Source of the DNA: Ariolimax columbianus
Lineage: Eukaryota; Mollusca; Gastropoda; Stylommatophora; Arionidae
Length of the DNA stretch: 64,000 bases
Assembly (NCBI GenBank): GCA_036924085.1
Contig: JAVGWX010000011.1
Location: 30,206,317-30,270,316 of the forward strand
Direction of reading: 5' to 3'
The notes under the pieces were generated by a model. That model was given only the letters and a program-made list of their open reading frames with translations, was not told where the DNA came from and made no database searches. The position numbers and the translations under genes were made by a program. Numbering within the stretch: the stretch's first letter is position 1; each line of letters starts with the position of its first letter. Shown here piece after piece: positions 22,635-33,287 of this stretch.

Positions 22635-24365
22635 TTAACCCTTTGAACTCGTGATCCCGATGAACCGGTGTGTGTGTACATAAACTGTGCCCAGAGTCAC
22701 CGGTAGAGCACACGTATCTTATAACAACGATCGTAGTATGGATAGACACGGGAGAATTTGCATACTACTTCCGGAATGTTACTTCAAAATGGTGGCGCCC
22801 ATGAATTGATCACATTGCGACAAATTTTTACAATATTTTCACGATGAAAAGACATGCAGAAAAACCAGTCAATGAGCGTTCTAAAAGGTTTACAATGGAA
22901 CAAGCTGTCGAGATTGTTCTCAATGATTCGGAAGACGATGAATTAGATTTAGATAGCAACTATTCTGAAACTGATATAGAAGTTGAATCAGATGATTATT
23001 TGAGTGATAACATGTGTTCATTAGACTCTGATGAAGCTACATCTTACCCTGTTCCTGATTTTTCTGGCGATCAGGCTGTTTTACAGGGGTGTGGAAGTGG
23101 GTGTCTCCCAGGAAGTGTCTCTAGTAAATTTGATGCAGGTTGGTCTCCAATAAATATATTCAGACCTGTGTCTGCAGTAGACACAACATTTATGGAGCAG
23201 ATAGGCCCTAAGAACATTCCAGAATCTATTAATCCAGAAAGTAAAGCCAGTGAATTTTTGGAACTTTTCCTGGATAATGATTTCTGGCACAATTTGTGTG
23301 AGCTGACAACTCGACGCGCTGAGCAGGTGAGAAGCAAGAAACCAACTAGCTACTATGCCAACAATTTTAAAAGTGTAGTAGTGCCAGAGATGAAAGCATT
23401 CTTTGGACTGCGTCTTCAAATGGAATACAGTGTGAGTAAACCACGTTACGAGGAGTACTGGTCTAGTTCGTCTGCTAACTTCGTGTCTCATATTCCTGGT
23501 TTCCGCACTGTGATGGACCGTGATCGCTTCCTTGCTCTCTGGACTTTTCTTCATCTTGTTGATGAGGAGGACCCGACTTTGGATAAAGCAGATAAACTTT
23601 ACAAAGTAAGGCCTATGTTGGATGTGTTGTTACCAAAATTTCGGCACTATTATTCACCTTCACAGCACGTGAGCTTAGACGAAGGTATGATCCCCTCGAA
23701 GAGCAGGCTTGCCTTCAAACAGTATATCAAGTCAAAGCCCATAAAGTGGGGAATAAAGGCTGACATGGCTTGTGAAGCAAGCTCTGGATATATTCTGAAT
23801 CTGGAAATCTACACTGGAAAAGCAGACAATATTATTCCAGATCTTGGTGTTGTTGGTAGCGTCGTTATTAGAATTTTAACTTCTGGGAATTTGGTCAACA
23901 AAAACCATATTGTTGTTATGGATAGATTCTACAACAGTGTAACTCTCTTTCACAAGCTGTACACTGATTATGGTACACTTGCTGTATGTACAGCAATGAC
24001 AAATAGGAAATTTTATCCAAAAGTACTGGCAGGAAAGAAGAAAATGGACAGGTGTCATTCAGAATTTATTTGCCATAACAACATTATATGCCTTGTCTGG
24101 ATGGACCAAAGACCTGTCAATTTTATATCCAACTACCACAACAGAAATTGGAACTTTTAGAAGGAGAAGAAAGGATGGAACAGCTGTAGATGTTCTAACT
24201 CCTCAACTTTGTATTGACTATAATGCTTTCATGGGGGGCACAGATGTCAACGACCAAATTTGTCGTCTCAACAAGACACAACGACATTATCGCTGGCCTA
24301 GGAGGCTAATTGTGAAATTCTTTATGTGGGCATGTAATAATGCCTACATACTTATGGATCATTAT
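22635..24365 (+). mobile_element. piggyBac-like transposon, 3' end lost
   Basis: Begins with the TTAA target and terminus TTAACCCTTTGAACTCGTG. The internal gene is described separately. The element is cut off by SINE-A copy 4, and no right terminal repeat is visible, so it cannot be mobilised by itself. Confidence 0.88.
22844..24365 (+). pseudogene. piggyBac transposase (DDE_Tnp_1_7), one frameshift, C-terminus missing
   Basis: The first frame runs 439 codons from ATG 22,844: an acidic N-terminus (DSEDDELDLDSNYSETDIEV) typical of the family, then the DDE core. Catalytic Asp candidates: SLDEGMIPSKSRLAFKQY (first), VVMDRFYNSVTLFHKL (second), and MGGTDVNDQICRLNKTQR (third, about position 24,230). 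The third lies in the next frame, reached by a one-base shift at about 24,140-24,155, where NYHN gives way to TGTFRRRRKDGTAVDVL-like sequence. The C-terminal region and Cys-rich finger are lost to the SINE. Apart from the shift the core is well kept, suggesting relatively recent activity. Confidence 0.92.
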
Positions 24366-24579
24366 AGTCCCCACAATGCGTTGCACTGTGGTTTTTATTT
24401 TGCACCTGCCGGCCCAGTGCATCCGACTTCAGCATGCATTTTATGTAAGGGTCTGCATCCTCCTGCATTTTCTAAGGGTTTGCTTCCCCGGGGTAACGGC
24501 CGGTGCTGTGATGGGGATCGAACCCAGCACCTTCGGATTGTGAGCCGTGCCACTTAACCACTAGGCCACGCTGTCCCCG
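24366..24579 (-). mobile_element. SINE-A copy 4
   Basis: Same head (B box GGTTCGATCCCC on the minus strand) and body as the other copies. The tail end is truncated or merged with piggyBac sequence around TCCCCACAATGCG. No clear target duplication. Confidence 0.9.
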
Positions 24580-24584
24580 AGTCC

Positions 24585-25190
24585 ATATCTGACACTGGTA
24601 GCAAAAAGTTGGTATAAAAATACTATTTATCAGGTATCTCTTTGTCTTCCCTGGAATGTGTTCGTGTCTAAGTAACGGTGAGAGCTGACAGTAAACCGCA
24701 TTAGGTTTCTGTATTCTTGATTCTACCTCTTTGTCCAGCCTTCCATCTTGTGTGAAAACGTTGGCCAAGTATTTGAATCCCCTGACTTGTTTGTTCTGTA
24801 CTTTTTTTCTGTATATTTAGTGTTTTCTCTATTCTGCTCATTTTCATTGTCTTTTTCTTTGCTGTACTAATCTTCATATTATATCTTTCACAGGCATTAT
24901 CAAGGGCATTAAGATGTTCTTGGAAGTTTTGTTCATCTGAATGAAAGTGACTCTGGTTAAAGGTATACAAAGCCAAAGCAATTTGAATCTAAATCTCTTT
25001 TGTTGTATCTTCATCTTGTGTCCTACTACCTCCCAAATAGGTGAAACTTTCAATCTTATGTAATAGTTCTCCATTCAGCTTTACATCAGCAGCTTTCTTT
25101 GTACAATCAAAGCTTTGGTCTGAGGCATTCACTTGGTGGCCTATCTGTTCTGATAGGTTGCGTAATAGTTCTATCTTTCCTGTGCTTCCT
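24585..25190 (-). mobile_element. LINE reverse transcriptase C-terminal fragments
   Basis: Minus strand reads, in order, NGELLHKIESFTYLGGSRTQ, then DNACERYNMKISTAKKKTMK, then RLDKEVESRIQKPNAVYCQL and SPLLRHEHIPGKTKRYLINS, TFCYQCQIWT. The F-x-YLG block comes before the part that normally precedes it, so this is two rearranged pieces, or two copies. Frameshifted. Confidence 0.75.

Positions 25191-25192
<2 letters not shown>

Positions 25193-25223
<31 letters not shown>
25193..25223. repeat. (TA)n microsatellite
   Basis: About 15 AT repeats. Confidence 0.97.
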
Positions 25224-25225
<2 letters not shown>

Positions 25226-25367
25226 GAACATTAAAAAAGAGAAATAAAGAAGTTCAATCAGATAGCAGATTTACACTAGTGGTTCCTAAACTATACTAAG
25301 GGATTGGATAAGGAAAGATATGGTGAAATGATGTAAATGTTAGTAAGCTTGACTAATGAGTGCAAAG

Positions 25368-26069
25368 CGTTTTTTGTGTTTTGCATTCGCGCCTTATTTC
25401 TCTATTCCCCAAGGCTATGTGCGTTGCACTATGTTTTTATTATGCACCTATTGGCCCAGCACTTCCGACTTCGCGGCATGCAATTCATGTAAGGTTTGCT
25501 TCCAGGGGTAGTGGCCGGTGCTGTGATTGGGGAGCAAACCCAGCACTTTCCGGTTGTGAGCCGTGTCACTTACAAGTTGTCTTTGTAAAACAATGGAGCG
25601 TTTCATTAATCTCAGGATGCAGTGGTACCTTGAGAGTAAGAACCTCCTTGTGTCACAGCAAGTGGGTTTTCGAAAATGCTTCTCTACTGAGGACAAAGCA
25701 ACTTATCTTTCCCAAGAGATTGAGGATGCTTTGCAAGACAAGAAACTGGTACTTGCAGCATGGATTGAGCTAAGGAAAGCATTTGACATGGTATGGAAAG
25801 AAGGACTCTTGAAGAAACTGAGAAACAATAAAGTAAAAGGTAGGATGTACAAATGGTTAAAAGCATACCTGCATAACAGAAGAGCCAGAGTACAACTAGA
25901 TGGACTAAAGAGAAAGAAAATGTTACTGCCCCATGGTGTACCACAGGGTGGTGTGCTTTTCCCTACGCTTTTCATAGTCTACATTAATGACCTGATTACC
26001 GAACTACCAAGCGGAGTGAAAGTGGCAATGTATGCAGATTAGCCATGTAACTTAACCCCGCCGTCCACT
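25368..26069 (-). mobile_element. SINE-A copy 5, split by a reverse transcriptase fragment
   Basis: SINE body at 25,368-25,572 and the last part of its head (ACTTAACCCCGCCGTCCAC) at 26,041-26,069. The pair is flanked by GTGCAAAG at 25,360-25,367 and 26,070-26,077, a target duplication showing they are one insertion later interrupted. Part of the A-box region is deleted. Confidence 0.85.
25573..26040 (+). mobile_element. Internal RT fragment of the RNase H LINE, inserted in a SINE
   Basis: Exactly 468 bases (156 codons) of open reverse transcriptase: LCKTMERFINLRMQWYLESK, LVSQQVGFRKCFSTEDKATY, AAWIELRKAFDMVWKEGLL (motif A; usually WVDLEKAFDKVW), PHGVPQGGVLFPTLF (motif B) and stops at YAD, one residue before the second catalytic Asp. 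Neither end is an element end. Flanked by AGCCGTGTCACTTA and AGCCATGTAACTTA (12 of 14 identical), a duplicated piece of the SINE. Confidence 0.87.
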
Positions 26070-26104
26070 GTGCAAAGACTTGAGAATAACAATGAACATG
26101 TCAT

Positions 26105-26390
26105 GACAACAAATAGTAGTTATCAGGTCAGGTCAGGTCATCCCGTAACCGTTGAGGTCGTTGGGGCACACATGAAGACATCCTCACAACCCCACGCCAC
26201 CCCTCTCTGTCAGATACTGCTGCCTGTGACTCTTCTGGTCAGAGACTGGTCCATTCTTTTATGTTGTCCTCCCATCTCTTTTTGGGCCGGCCTCTTCATC
26301 GTCTGCCATGCACCTTTCTGTGGAGGATTGTGTCTGCAAGACCATTTGATCTCGATATGTGACCGTACCAAGTGAGTTTCCTTCTTAGTT
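26105..26390 (-). mobile_element. LINE C-terminal fragment
   Basis: Minus strand: YGHISRSNGLADTILHRKVH, RGRPKKRWEDNIKEWTSL, DREGWRGVV, VPQRPQRLRDDLT, then a TGACC tandem tail. Classic end of a LINE with a GRPKKRWEDNI block. Several stops. Confidence 0.8.
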
Positions 26391-26657
26391 ATACCAATTG
26401 ACAATCAAATAGAAAGTTTCAGGCAGATAATGCATTAGGTGAGGTGTGCACTATCTCCTGATCTGTTCTTTCTGCAGTGATATGATGCCAGCATAACCAG
26501 TCTGTGACCATAACATAAACATCTTGCAACATAATGATACAAATAGAAACAAATCAACCTGGGGGAGGCACCTACCTCCTACCAGGCGCGTCTTCAGGGT
26601 TACGGATTGCTGAAAGGCCTCCTAATTTGGAGGTTAGCTGCGAATAAATAAGCAGCC

Positions 26658-27929
26658 GTGGACAAAAACGGGTCGGCAGGCATGAAGGCTGTGAGGAGGC
26701 AGCCCCTCCACCATGCAAAGACACAACAGGCTAATCACCTGTTTGTCTTAAAAATGATTACAAGTCAAAACATAGAGAAAACCGGACTGACCTCAACGGC
26801 GACGAACAGGCGAGAAATAAGGACCACGATTTACGGAACATGGAATGTACAAAGTATAAACGGAAAAGAACATGCACTAATAGAGGAGATGAAGAGAGCA
26901 AAATTGACGGTCCTGGCACTTACAGAAACAAAGAAAAAGGGACAGGGCGTTCTGGACCATGATGGCAACATGCTATACTACAGCGGAGTTCCCATGAGTG
27001 AACGAGCCAGGGCAGGGGTTGGCTGTATAGTGAATAGTAACAACAAAGCAAACATTAAAGGATGGAAGTTCATTTCAGAACGACTGATGGTTCTAAGTCT
27101 ACAAGAGGAGGATAGTCAAATGGATATCGTCACTGTGTATGCACCAAATGAAGATGAGAGCACTGACATAAAAGATGAATTTTATGAGCTCCTTCAAAGG
27201 ACCATTGACGATTGCCATAATGAAATACTTCTCCTTGGAGACTTCAACGCAAGAGTTGGAAACGACTATTCTAGATGGGATGGAGTGATCGGTAGGTATG
27301 GAGAAGATGTCTTAAATGACAATGGAAAACGACTGCTCAGATTCTGCAGAGAACAAAACCTTGTTATTACAAATACAAGGTTTCCACACAAGCATATCCA
27401 TGCCTACACAAGATGTGAGCCGGCAAGAAATGAAAGATCCATAATTGACTATGCAATAGTGAGGAAAACTGATTTCAAGCATGTAAAGGATGCTAGAGTG
27501 TTCAGAGGACCAGAGATAGAAAGCGATCACTACCTAGTTAAAATAAAGAGAGAAATTGGAAAACACTATCCAGCCAGGCAACACCCATCAGCAAGCATGA
27601 AACATAATACACAAGGAGAAAATAAAATTAAGGCTTACAAACTACGAGAACCAGATGTTAAAAGGAGATACCAAGGGCTCATAACAACAGCAATAGAAAG
27701 GATAGAGGAATCTGAAGAAGATATGGAAATGCTTTGGGTAAAATTCAAAGACATCCTCAAAGAGGCTGCAGCAGAGGCATGCGGTCAAACCAAAGAAGGG
27801 TGGAAGAGAAAAAGTACACCATGGTGGACAGAAGAAGTGAAAACAATAATACGAGAAAAGAAAAAGGCATGGAAGCAATACCTAGGGGCTAGGAATACAG
27901 AAGAACAAAGAAATATAAAGAATATGTAA
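26658..27929 (+). pseudogene. LINE endonuclease domain (APE type)
   Basis: Open for about 420 codons. Motifs in order: GTWNVQSING, LALTETKKKG, APNEDES, LLLGDFNARVG, NERSIIDYAIV, ESDHYLVKIK, giving the catalytic Asn, Glu, Asp/Asn and Asp-His residues. Followed by a Lys/Glu-rich linker (EEVKTIIREKKKAWKQYL). The frame is lost at about 27,915 by a small indel. The domain itself has no visible missing catalytic residue. Confidence 0.9.
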
Positions 27930-29781
27930 ATTTTAGAACAGAAGCAAAGAAGACTGTGCTCAAGGCCAAACAGAAATCCTGGGAAGAATTTTGAGAGAAA
28001 CTGGAAAGTAATGCTGGAGAAAACCAGAAACTATTCTACAGGACCTTAAAGAACATGCGGAAGGAAAAGGAATGCCCCATGAAATTTGTTAAAGATAAAC
28101 AAGGTGCGCTGTTGACTGTCCCAGAAGAGGTAATGAACAGATGGAAAGAATATTTCTCAGATCTCCTTGGAGTGGAGGAAAACCAAGCTCTGGAAGTAAC
28201 AGTCCCAATTCAAGAATAGGGAGCCATGGAGGGAAACGATAATATCACAATGGAAGAACTAAAGGCAGCATTGGAGAAAATTAAGATTGGTAAAGCAGCA
28301 GGACATGATGGTATAACACCAGAAATGGCTAAATACATGGGAGCGGCAGGAGAGATGCTATTTATGAAGATTCTCAAGGCAGCTTGGCGCCACAAGAAGA
28401 TACCAAGAGACTGGGAGGTTGCAATAATAATACCAATATTTAAAAATGGCGACAATCGACAATGTGAAAATCACAGAGGTATTTCCCTTCTCAGTGTCCC
28501 CGGGAAAGTCTACTCTAGGATTCTAGAACGGTGATTAAGAGATCTAGCAGAGCCAAATATGGATGAAACTCAATGTGGGTTTAGGGCAAACATTAGTACT
28601 CAAGACCTTATCTTTACACTCAGACAGCTAAGTGAAAAGGCTCTTGAATATGATAAAGAGATGCATCTCTGCTTTTTGGATTTGGAGAAAGCATTTGATA
28701 AAGTTCCTTGGGACAAACTCTGGGAGTGCCTGACAACGAAGAACATCCCAGGACCCCTGATCTCTGCCATACAGAGTTTCTATAAAACATGCAGAAGTTA
28801 TGTGCGGACATCAAATTAAAAGTCAGGACAGTTCAAGACCACTAGAGGAATAAGACGGGGGACATTCTATCACCGTACCTTTTCATACTCCTCATGGATG
28901 AAGTCATCAAAGCCTGCAAGGAACGGACAAAAAAGTATGAAGTAGGGTACTGGAAGATGAGACCAAGTTACATATCGGAACTAGCATTTGCAGACGATGT
29001 GGCCCTGATCACGAAAACCGAAGCACATCTCCAGATCAACTTGCAGGTCTGGGAAGAAGATTTGAAGAAGAGAGGAATGCACATCAGCAACTCCAAAACA
29101 AATACCATGGTGATCGCCAGAGATGAAAAGAGACATCAGATAACTCTGGGAACATGAGCACTGGAGCAGGTCAGCAACTTTAAATATCTAGGAGTGGTAA
29201 TAGACAGCATGGGAGGAATCAAAGAGGAGTTAACTGCATGAAGGGCAGCAGCAGGTAGACTGTTCCATGCAATAAACAGAGGTTTCCCCAGCAGAAGAGA
29301 AATAAGCAGGAAAACAAAGATGGATGTATACTGCTCAACTTATGTGCCTGTCCTTACAATTGGATGTGAGTCACGGGCAATGACTACAGCCCAAGAAAGG
29401 CAATTACAAACTTCAGAAATGAGGTACCTAAGAAAGGCGGTTCAGGTGACGAAAAGGGACAAGATCCGTAACCAGACAATACGTAGCAGTCTTGAAGTTC
29501 AACCCCTGCAGACACGAGTGGAGCAGTCCCAACTACAGTGGTTTGGCCATGTCTGTAGAATGGAAGAAGATCGGATACCAAAGCGGTCATGGGAGATCAA
29601 AAGTCAAGGACGCAGACCCAGAGGACGTCCCAAAGTACGTTGGGAAGACAACATACGACAGTCTCTAAGTGATAGAGGGATGGATTGGAAAGAGGCCAGG
29701 AAAAAGACGGCGGATAGAGCAGTGTGGCGTTCTCTTTGGCAAACCTCTACACCTCACGGTAGAAAAGGAGCGACTAAGTAA
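27930..29781 (+). pseudogene. LINE reverse transcriptase, broken
   Basis: Same element. KAAGHDGITPEMAKYMG; DETQCGFRANISTQDLIFTL; CFLDLEKAFDKVPWDKLWEC (motif A); ELAFADDVALITK (motif C with both Asp); NFKYLGVVIDS; GCESRAMTTAQERQL; QWFGHVCRMEEDRIPKRSW; GRPKVRWEDNIRQSL. In-frame stops near 27,992, 28,217, 28,533, 29,156 and 29,239, and a frameshift near 28,860 remove motif B. Not functional. Confidence 0.9.
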
Positions 29782-29787
29782 GTAAAA

Positions 29788-30888
29788 AACAAATCAATCA
29801 TGATACTGTCTTGATAGAAACAAATCAATCATGATACTGTCTTTATAGAAACAAATCAATCATGATACTGTCTTGATAGAAACAAATTAATCATGATACT
29901 GTCTTGATAGAAACAAATCAATCATGATACTGTCTTGATAGAAACAAATTAATCATGATACTGTCTTGATAGAAACAAATCAATCATGGTACTGTCTTGA
30001 TAGAAACAAATTAATCATGATACTGTCTTGATAGAAACAAATCAATCATGGTACTGTCTTGATAGAAACAAATCAATCATGATACTGTCTTGATAGAAAC
30101 AAATCAATCATGATACTGTCTTGATAGAAACAAATCAATCATGATCCTGTCTTTATAGAAACAAATCAATCATGATACTGTCTTGATAGAAACAAATTAA
30201 TCATGATACTGTCTTGATAGAAACAAATCAATCATGGTACTGTCTTGATAGAAACAAATTAATCATGATACTGTCTTGATAGAAACAAATTAATCATGAT
30301 ACTGTCTTGATAGAAACAAATCAATCATGGTACTGTCTTGATAGAAACAAATTAATCATGATCCTGTCTTGATAGAAACAAATCAATCATGGTACTGTCT
30401 TGATAGAAACAAATCAATCATGGTACTGTCTTGATAGAAACAAATTAATCATGATACTGTCTTGATAGAAACAAACCAATCATGATCCTGTCTTGATAGA
30501 AAAAAATCAATCATGATCCTGTCTTGATAGAAACAAATCAATCATGATCCTGTCTTGATAGAAACAAATCAATCATGATACTGTCTTGATAGAAACAAAT
30601 CAATCATGATACTGTCTTGATAGAAACAAATCAATCATGATACTGTCTTGATAGAAACAAATCAATCATGATACTGTCTTGATAGAAACAAATCAATCAT
30701 GATACTGTCTTGATAGAAACAAATCAATCATGATCCTGTCTTGATAGAAACAAATCAATCATGATACTGTCTTGATAGAAACAAATCAATCATGATACTG
30801 TCTTGATAGAAACAAATCAATCATGATCCTGTCTTGATAGAAACAAATCAATCATGATCCTGTCTTGATAGAAACAAATCAATCATGA
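29788..30888. repeat. 31-bp minisatellite, about 35 copies
   Basis: Units AAACAAATCAATCATGATAC + TGTCTTGATAG with few variants (TTAATC, GGTACTG, GATCCTG). Begins at the 3' target duplication of the RTE-like LINE. A degenerate single unit (GATAC...ATAGAAACAAATCAA) is at the LINE's 5' side. Confidence 0.97.
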
Positions 30889-30949
30889 TGATACTATTTC
30901 ATCCTTGAAATGAAAACAAAAATAGCTAAGCAATCGCTATACCTAAACA

Positions 30950-31560
30950 TTTGCATGACCGAGATAATTAGCAATGATATGGCGGAAACCAGACCTAGAG
31001 TTATCAAACAGAAGCAAGAAGTTGAGAAGTCAAAGGTTTTCAATATCTTTGCTCAATTATAAGCAACAATGGAGATTGTCCCACAGAAGTAAGACTATGG
31101 CAATGCAAAATTTAAAAAACTCATGGCAAAATACCAACAAATCACAACAATAAAGATATTGAGGACTTGCATTTTCTCAACATACAGATGCGAGACACAG
31201 GAAACCACTAAGGAATAGGAGTGAATCCTTCAAGCTAAAATGCTATGGGAAAAGAAAGTTAAGGGTATGGTACAGGAAAGTGCTCAAAAAAACCACAAAT
31301 AGTGAAAAAGAGAAATACAGAAATCCTAAAAGAGCTTGAGAAAAAAAAAATGGCTAGTAGACAATATTACATCTAGGAATCTAAAATACTTTGGCCACCT
31401 CAAATGCCACATTGGTCAAGAAAAAACTATTCTGGGGGATATGGTACCTGGCAAGCGAGGAAGACCGAGGAGTAATAGACAGGACATTAAAGAGGTTCTG
31501 AGGGTGACAGTGGTGGGTAGCCTGATCCAGAGTCTTACAGATCAGCTCTTATAAGAGCAA
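30950..31560 (+). mobile_element. LINE C-terminal fragment
   Basis: Plus strand with many stops. The best block is RNLKYFGHLKCHIGQEKTIL, GDMVPGKRGRPRSNRQDIKE, ending with SLIQSLTDQLL and a GATGATGATA tail. Same family as the fragment at 8,588-10,180. Confidence 0.78.
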
Positions 31561-32870
31561 CATTTTGCAAAGGATGATGATATACAAAAACTGATTGTGA
31601 CCTGAAGTGGCTACCTCAGGTTCAGACATACAAACCCTGTATCAGGTTACAGTGGCTCTTCTTATATTTTGTAGCATGTAAAGTTAGTGGACAAGGGTCC
31701 ATCTAGCTGTAGTGCAAAGATGGTGCTATACCTGCTGCGTGTCTACATTGCTTTGGTGTTTTAGTTCATTACATATGTCACCTTGTCATGGATTTGCCTG
31801 GAATTCACACAAGTCGACGGCTTACACTTGTGTTTACAGAAACATGTCGCTGTTTTTCATTTGGACTGTTCAATTCATTCGTTTTTTGTGTTTTCTTTCC
31901 TCCAATTATCCTGGCATGGACATCGGCTATATGAATTAGCACTATGATTAAATCTGTGTTGTATTTTCACTGTGTAGTTCACACGGCTGAACTTCATGAG
32001 ATTGGTGACTTTCACCCTAGCTGCAGACTGTCAGTTTTGGTATAACTGAAATTTAGACATGACTATAATGGACTAGAACATGGCTGGAAGAGATGCCCCT
32101 ACGACCTCCTGCGGTTATGGAAAAGTGTGCATAATACACAACGATAGATGCCCCCCCCCCCCCCCCCCCCCCGCCGCCTTGTGGTATACCTGTTTACGGG
32201 AAAGGCTTTGGGAATAAACCCTGAGGAAAAATCTGCATCCTGTTTTATCTCCAGTCATCTCAATAATATCTTCCCACTAGCCAAAGGCAGCTCAGGACCA
32301 GAGTGTGAGGTTGACAAAAAGCGCAGTTTCTTCCTCACTTCAATCCAAATCACAGCGCAAGTCGCCAATTTCAGCGGACACAGCAAGAGAAAAGACTGTC
32401 CAGAGAGTGGTCTTCATCACTTGTGATGGACGAACATCACAGACACAGCAAGAGAAAAGACTGTCTACACGGCTGAACAAAAAGAGTGGTCTTCATCACA
32501 TGTGATGGACGAACATCAGTGCAATGTCAGGCTTCACAGTAGACTCATCTCTACTGGACATTAGTGTCGATCCCAACCTCATTGGCTAGACTGTTACCAG
32601 GAGCACTATGGGTATTCACTAGTATATTTCACCTAATACCTGAGGTTACTCTTCACCTTTCGCAATGAAAGCATGTATAAAAACACTTGCGCACTCGAAC
32701 AGTGGTAGTTTCTGTAGCAATTTGTTCTACATGAGAAGGCTGAAGTCCCATGCACAACCCTCTTTACTTATTTTCCACAACATGCTTGAAAGGTGTATCA
32801 TTCAGTATGTAATCACTGGGGTAAACTAAACCTCAGCATAGCTAGAAACAATTAAAATAAAACTTAGTTC
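31561..32870. other. Unassigned intron with direct duplication
   Basis: 32,395-32,515 holds a direct repeat: ACACAGCAAGAGAAAAGACT and GAGTGGTCTTCATCAC occur twice, about 65-85 bases apart. 32,290-32,370 aligns, inverted, with 45,920-45,990 (TTGCGCTGxATTTGGATTxxAGTGAG), a LINE-tail sequence. Nothing exon-like apart from exon 6 downstream. Confidence 0.5.
32151..32172. repeat. Poly-C tract (22)
   Basis: Twenty-two consecutive C, followed by CCGCCGCC-like sequence. Could be G-quadruplex forming on the other strand; length may be unreliable in assembly. Confidence 0.9.
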
Positions 32871-32874
32871 CTAC

Positions 32875-33020
32875 CTCAAAGTTCAACTCAAGCAGGCTCT
32901 TGGTGACCTCCATGACCCCTGTCTCCCCCAGCTGACCAGCAACTGAAAGCCACACATTAGCACTTGTTGTAGAACAACCCAACTTTGTGCTTGGATATAT
33001 CAAAACCCTGTATGGCACAA
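32875..33020 (-). CDS. DENND5: DENND5 exon 6 of window (PLAT domain, first half)
   Basis: A long pyrimidine tract and TTACTTCCAG acceptor precede it. Encodes VPYRVLIYPSTKLGCSTTSA, then NVWLSVAGQLGETGVMEV and TKSLLELNFE. This is the PLAT/LH2 fold start (Y-R-V-L-I, G-x-x-x-T-x-A-N, G-x-x-G-E-T-G) and matches DENND5 in particular ([21 protein letters not shown]). The donor is TTTGAG|GTAGGA, phase 0, 146 bases. PLAT domains bind membrane or protein partners; in DENND5 the domain lies between the two RUN domains and helps bind Rab6. Confidence 0.95.
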
Positions 33021-33119
33021 CTGGAAGTAACACAAAAGATGACAAAAAAAAAAGGTTCAAATGGAGAAACAAATATGTTAATTTTTATAGATTGATTATA
33101 TGGCAGCTTGCCTTCCCTA

Positions 33120-33285
33120 AGACAGTTTCAAGGTGTCTATTTACATGTCTCAGTCTTTAAAGGTGGCTGAGACACTCGGGAGGATGGCAGAATAACAAAG
33201 GATCTTCTCTATGGAGAATTACAGTCTCGGGGGCCAGCCACTACTTTGGTACAAGGATGTATGCAAGCAAGCAGGATATGAATGA
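33120..33285 (+). mobile_element. LINE C-terminal scrap
   Basis: Reads GRITKDLLYGELQSRGPAT-like, then WYKDVCKQAGYE across two frames, the YGEL...RYKDVCKRD block also seen at 58,880-59,420. Short and frameshifted. Confidence 0.55.
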
Positions 33286-33287
33286 TC

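Larger units (their letters stand above)
26558..29786 (+). mobile_element. RTE-like LINE, about 3.2 kb, near full length
   Basis: Single-reading-frame LINE of 3.23 kb with a short 3' untranslated end (CTAAGTAAGTAAA) and an 11-base target duplication AAACAAATCAA (26,547-26,557 and 29,787-29,797). Size, apurinic-type endonuclease followed by RT, and the short 3' end fit RTE-type elements; clade not certain. Its 5' region (GAATAAATAAGCAGCCGTGG) has a relative at 62,070. The 3' duplication is also the first unit of the adjacent 31-bp array. Confidence 0.88.
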
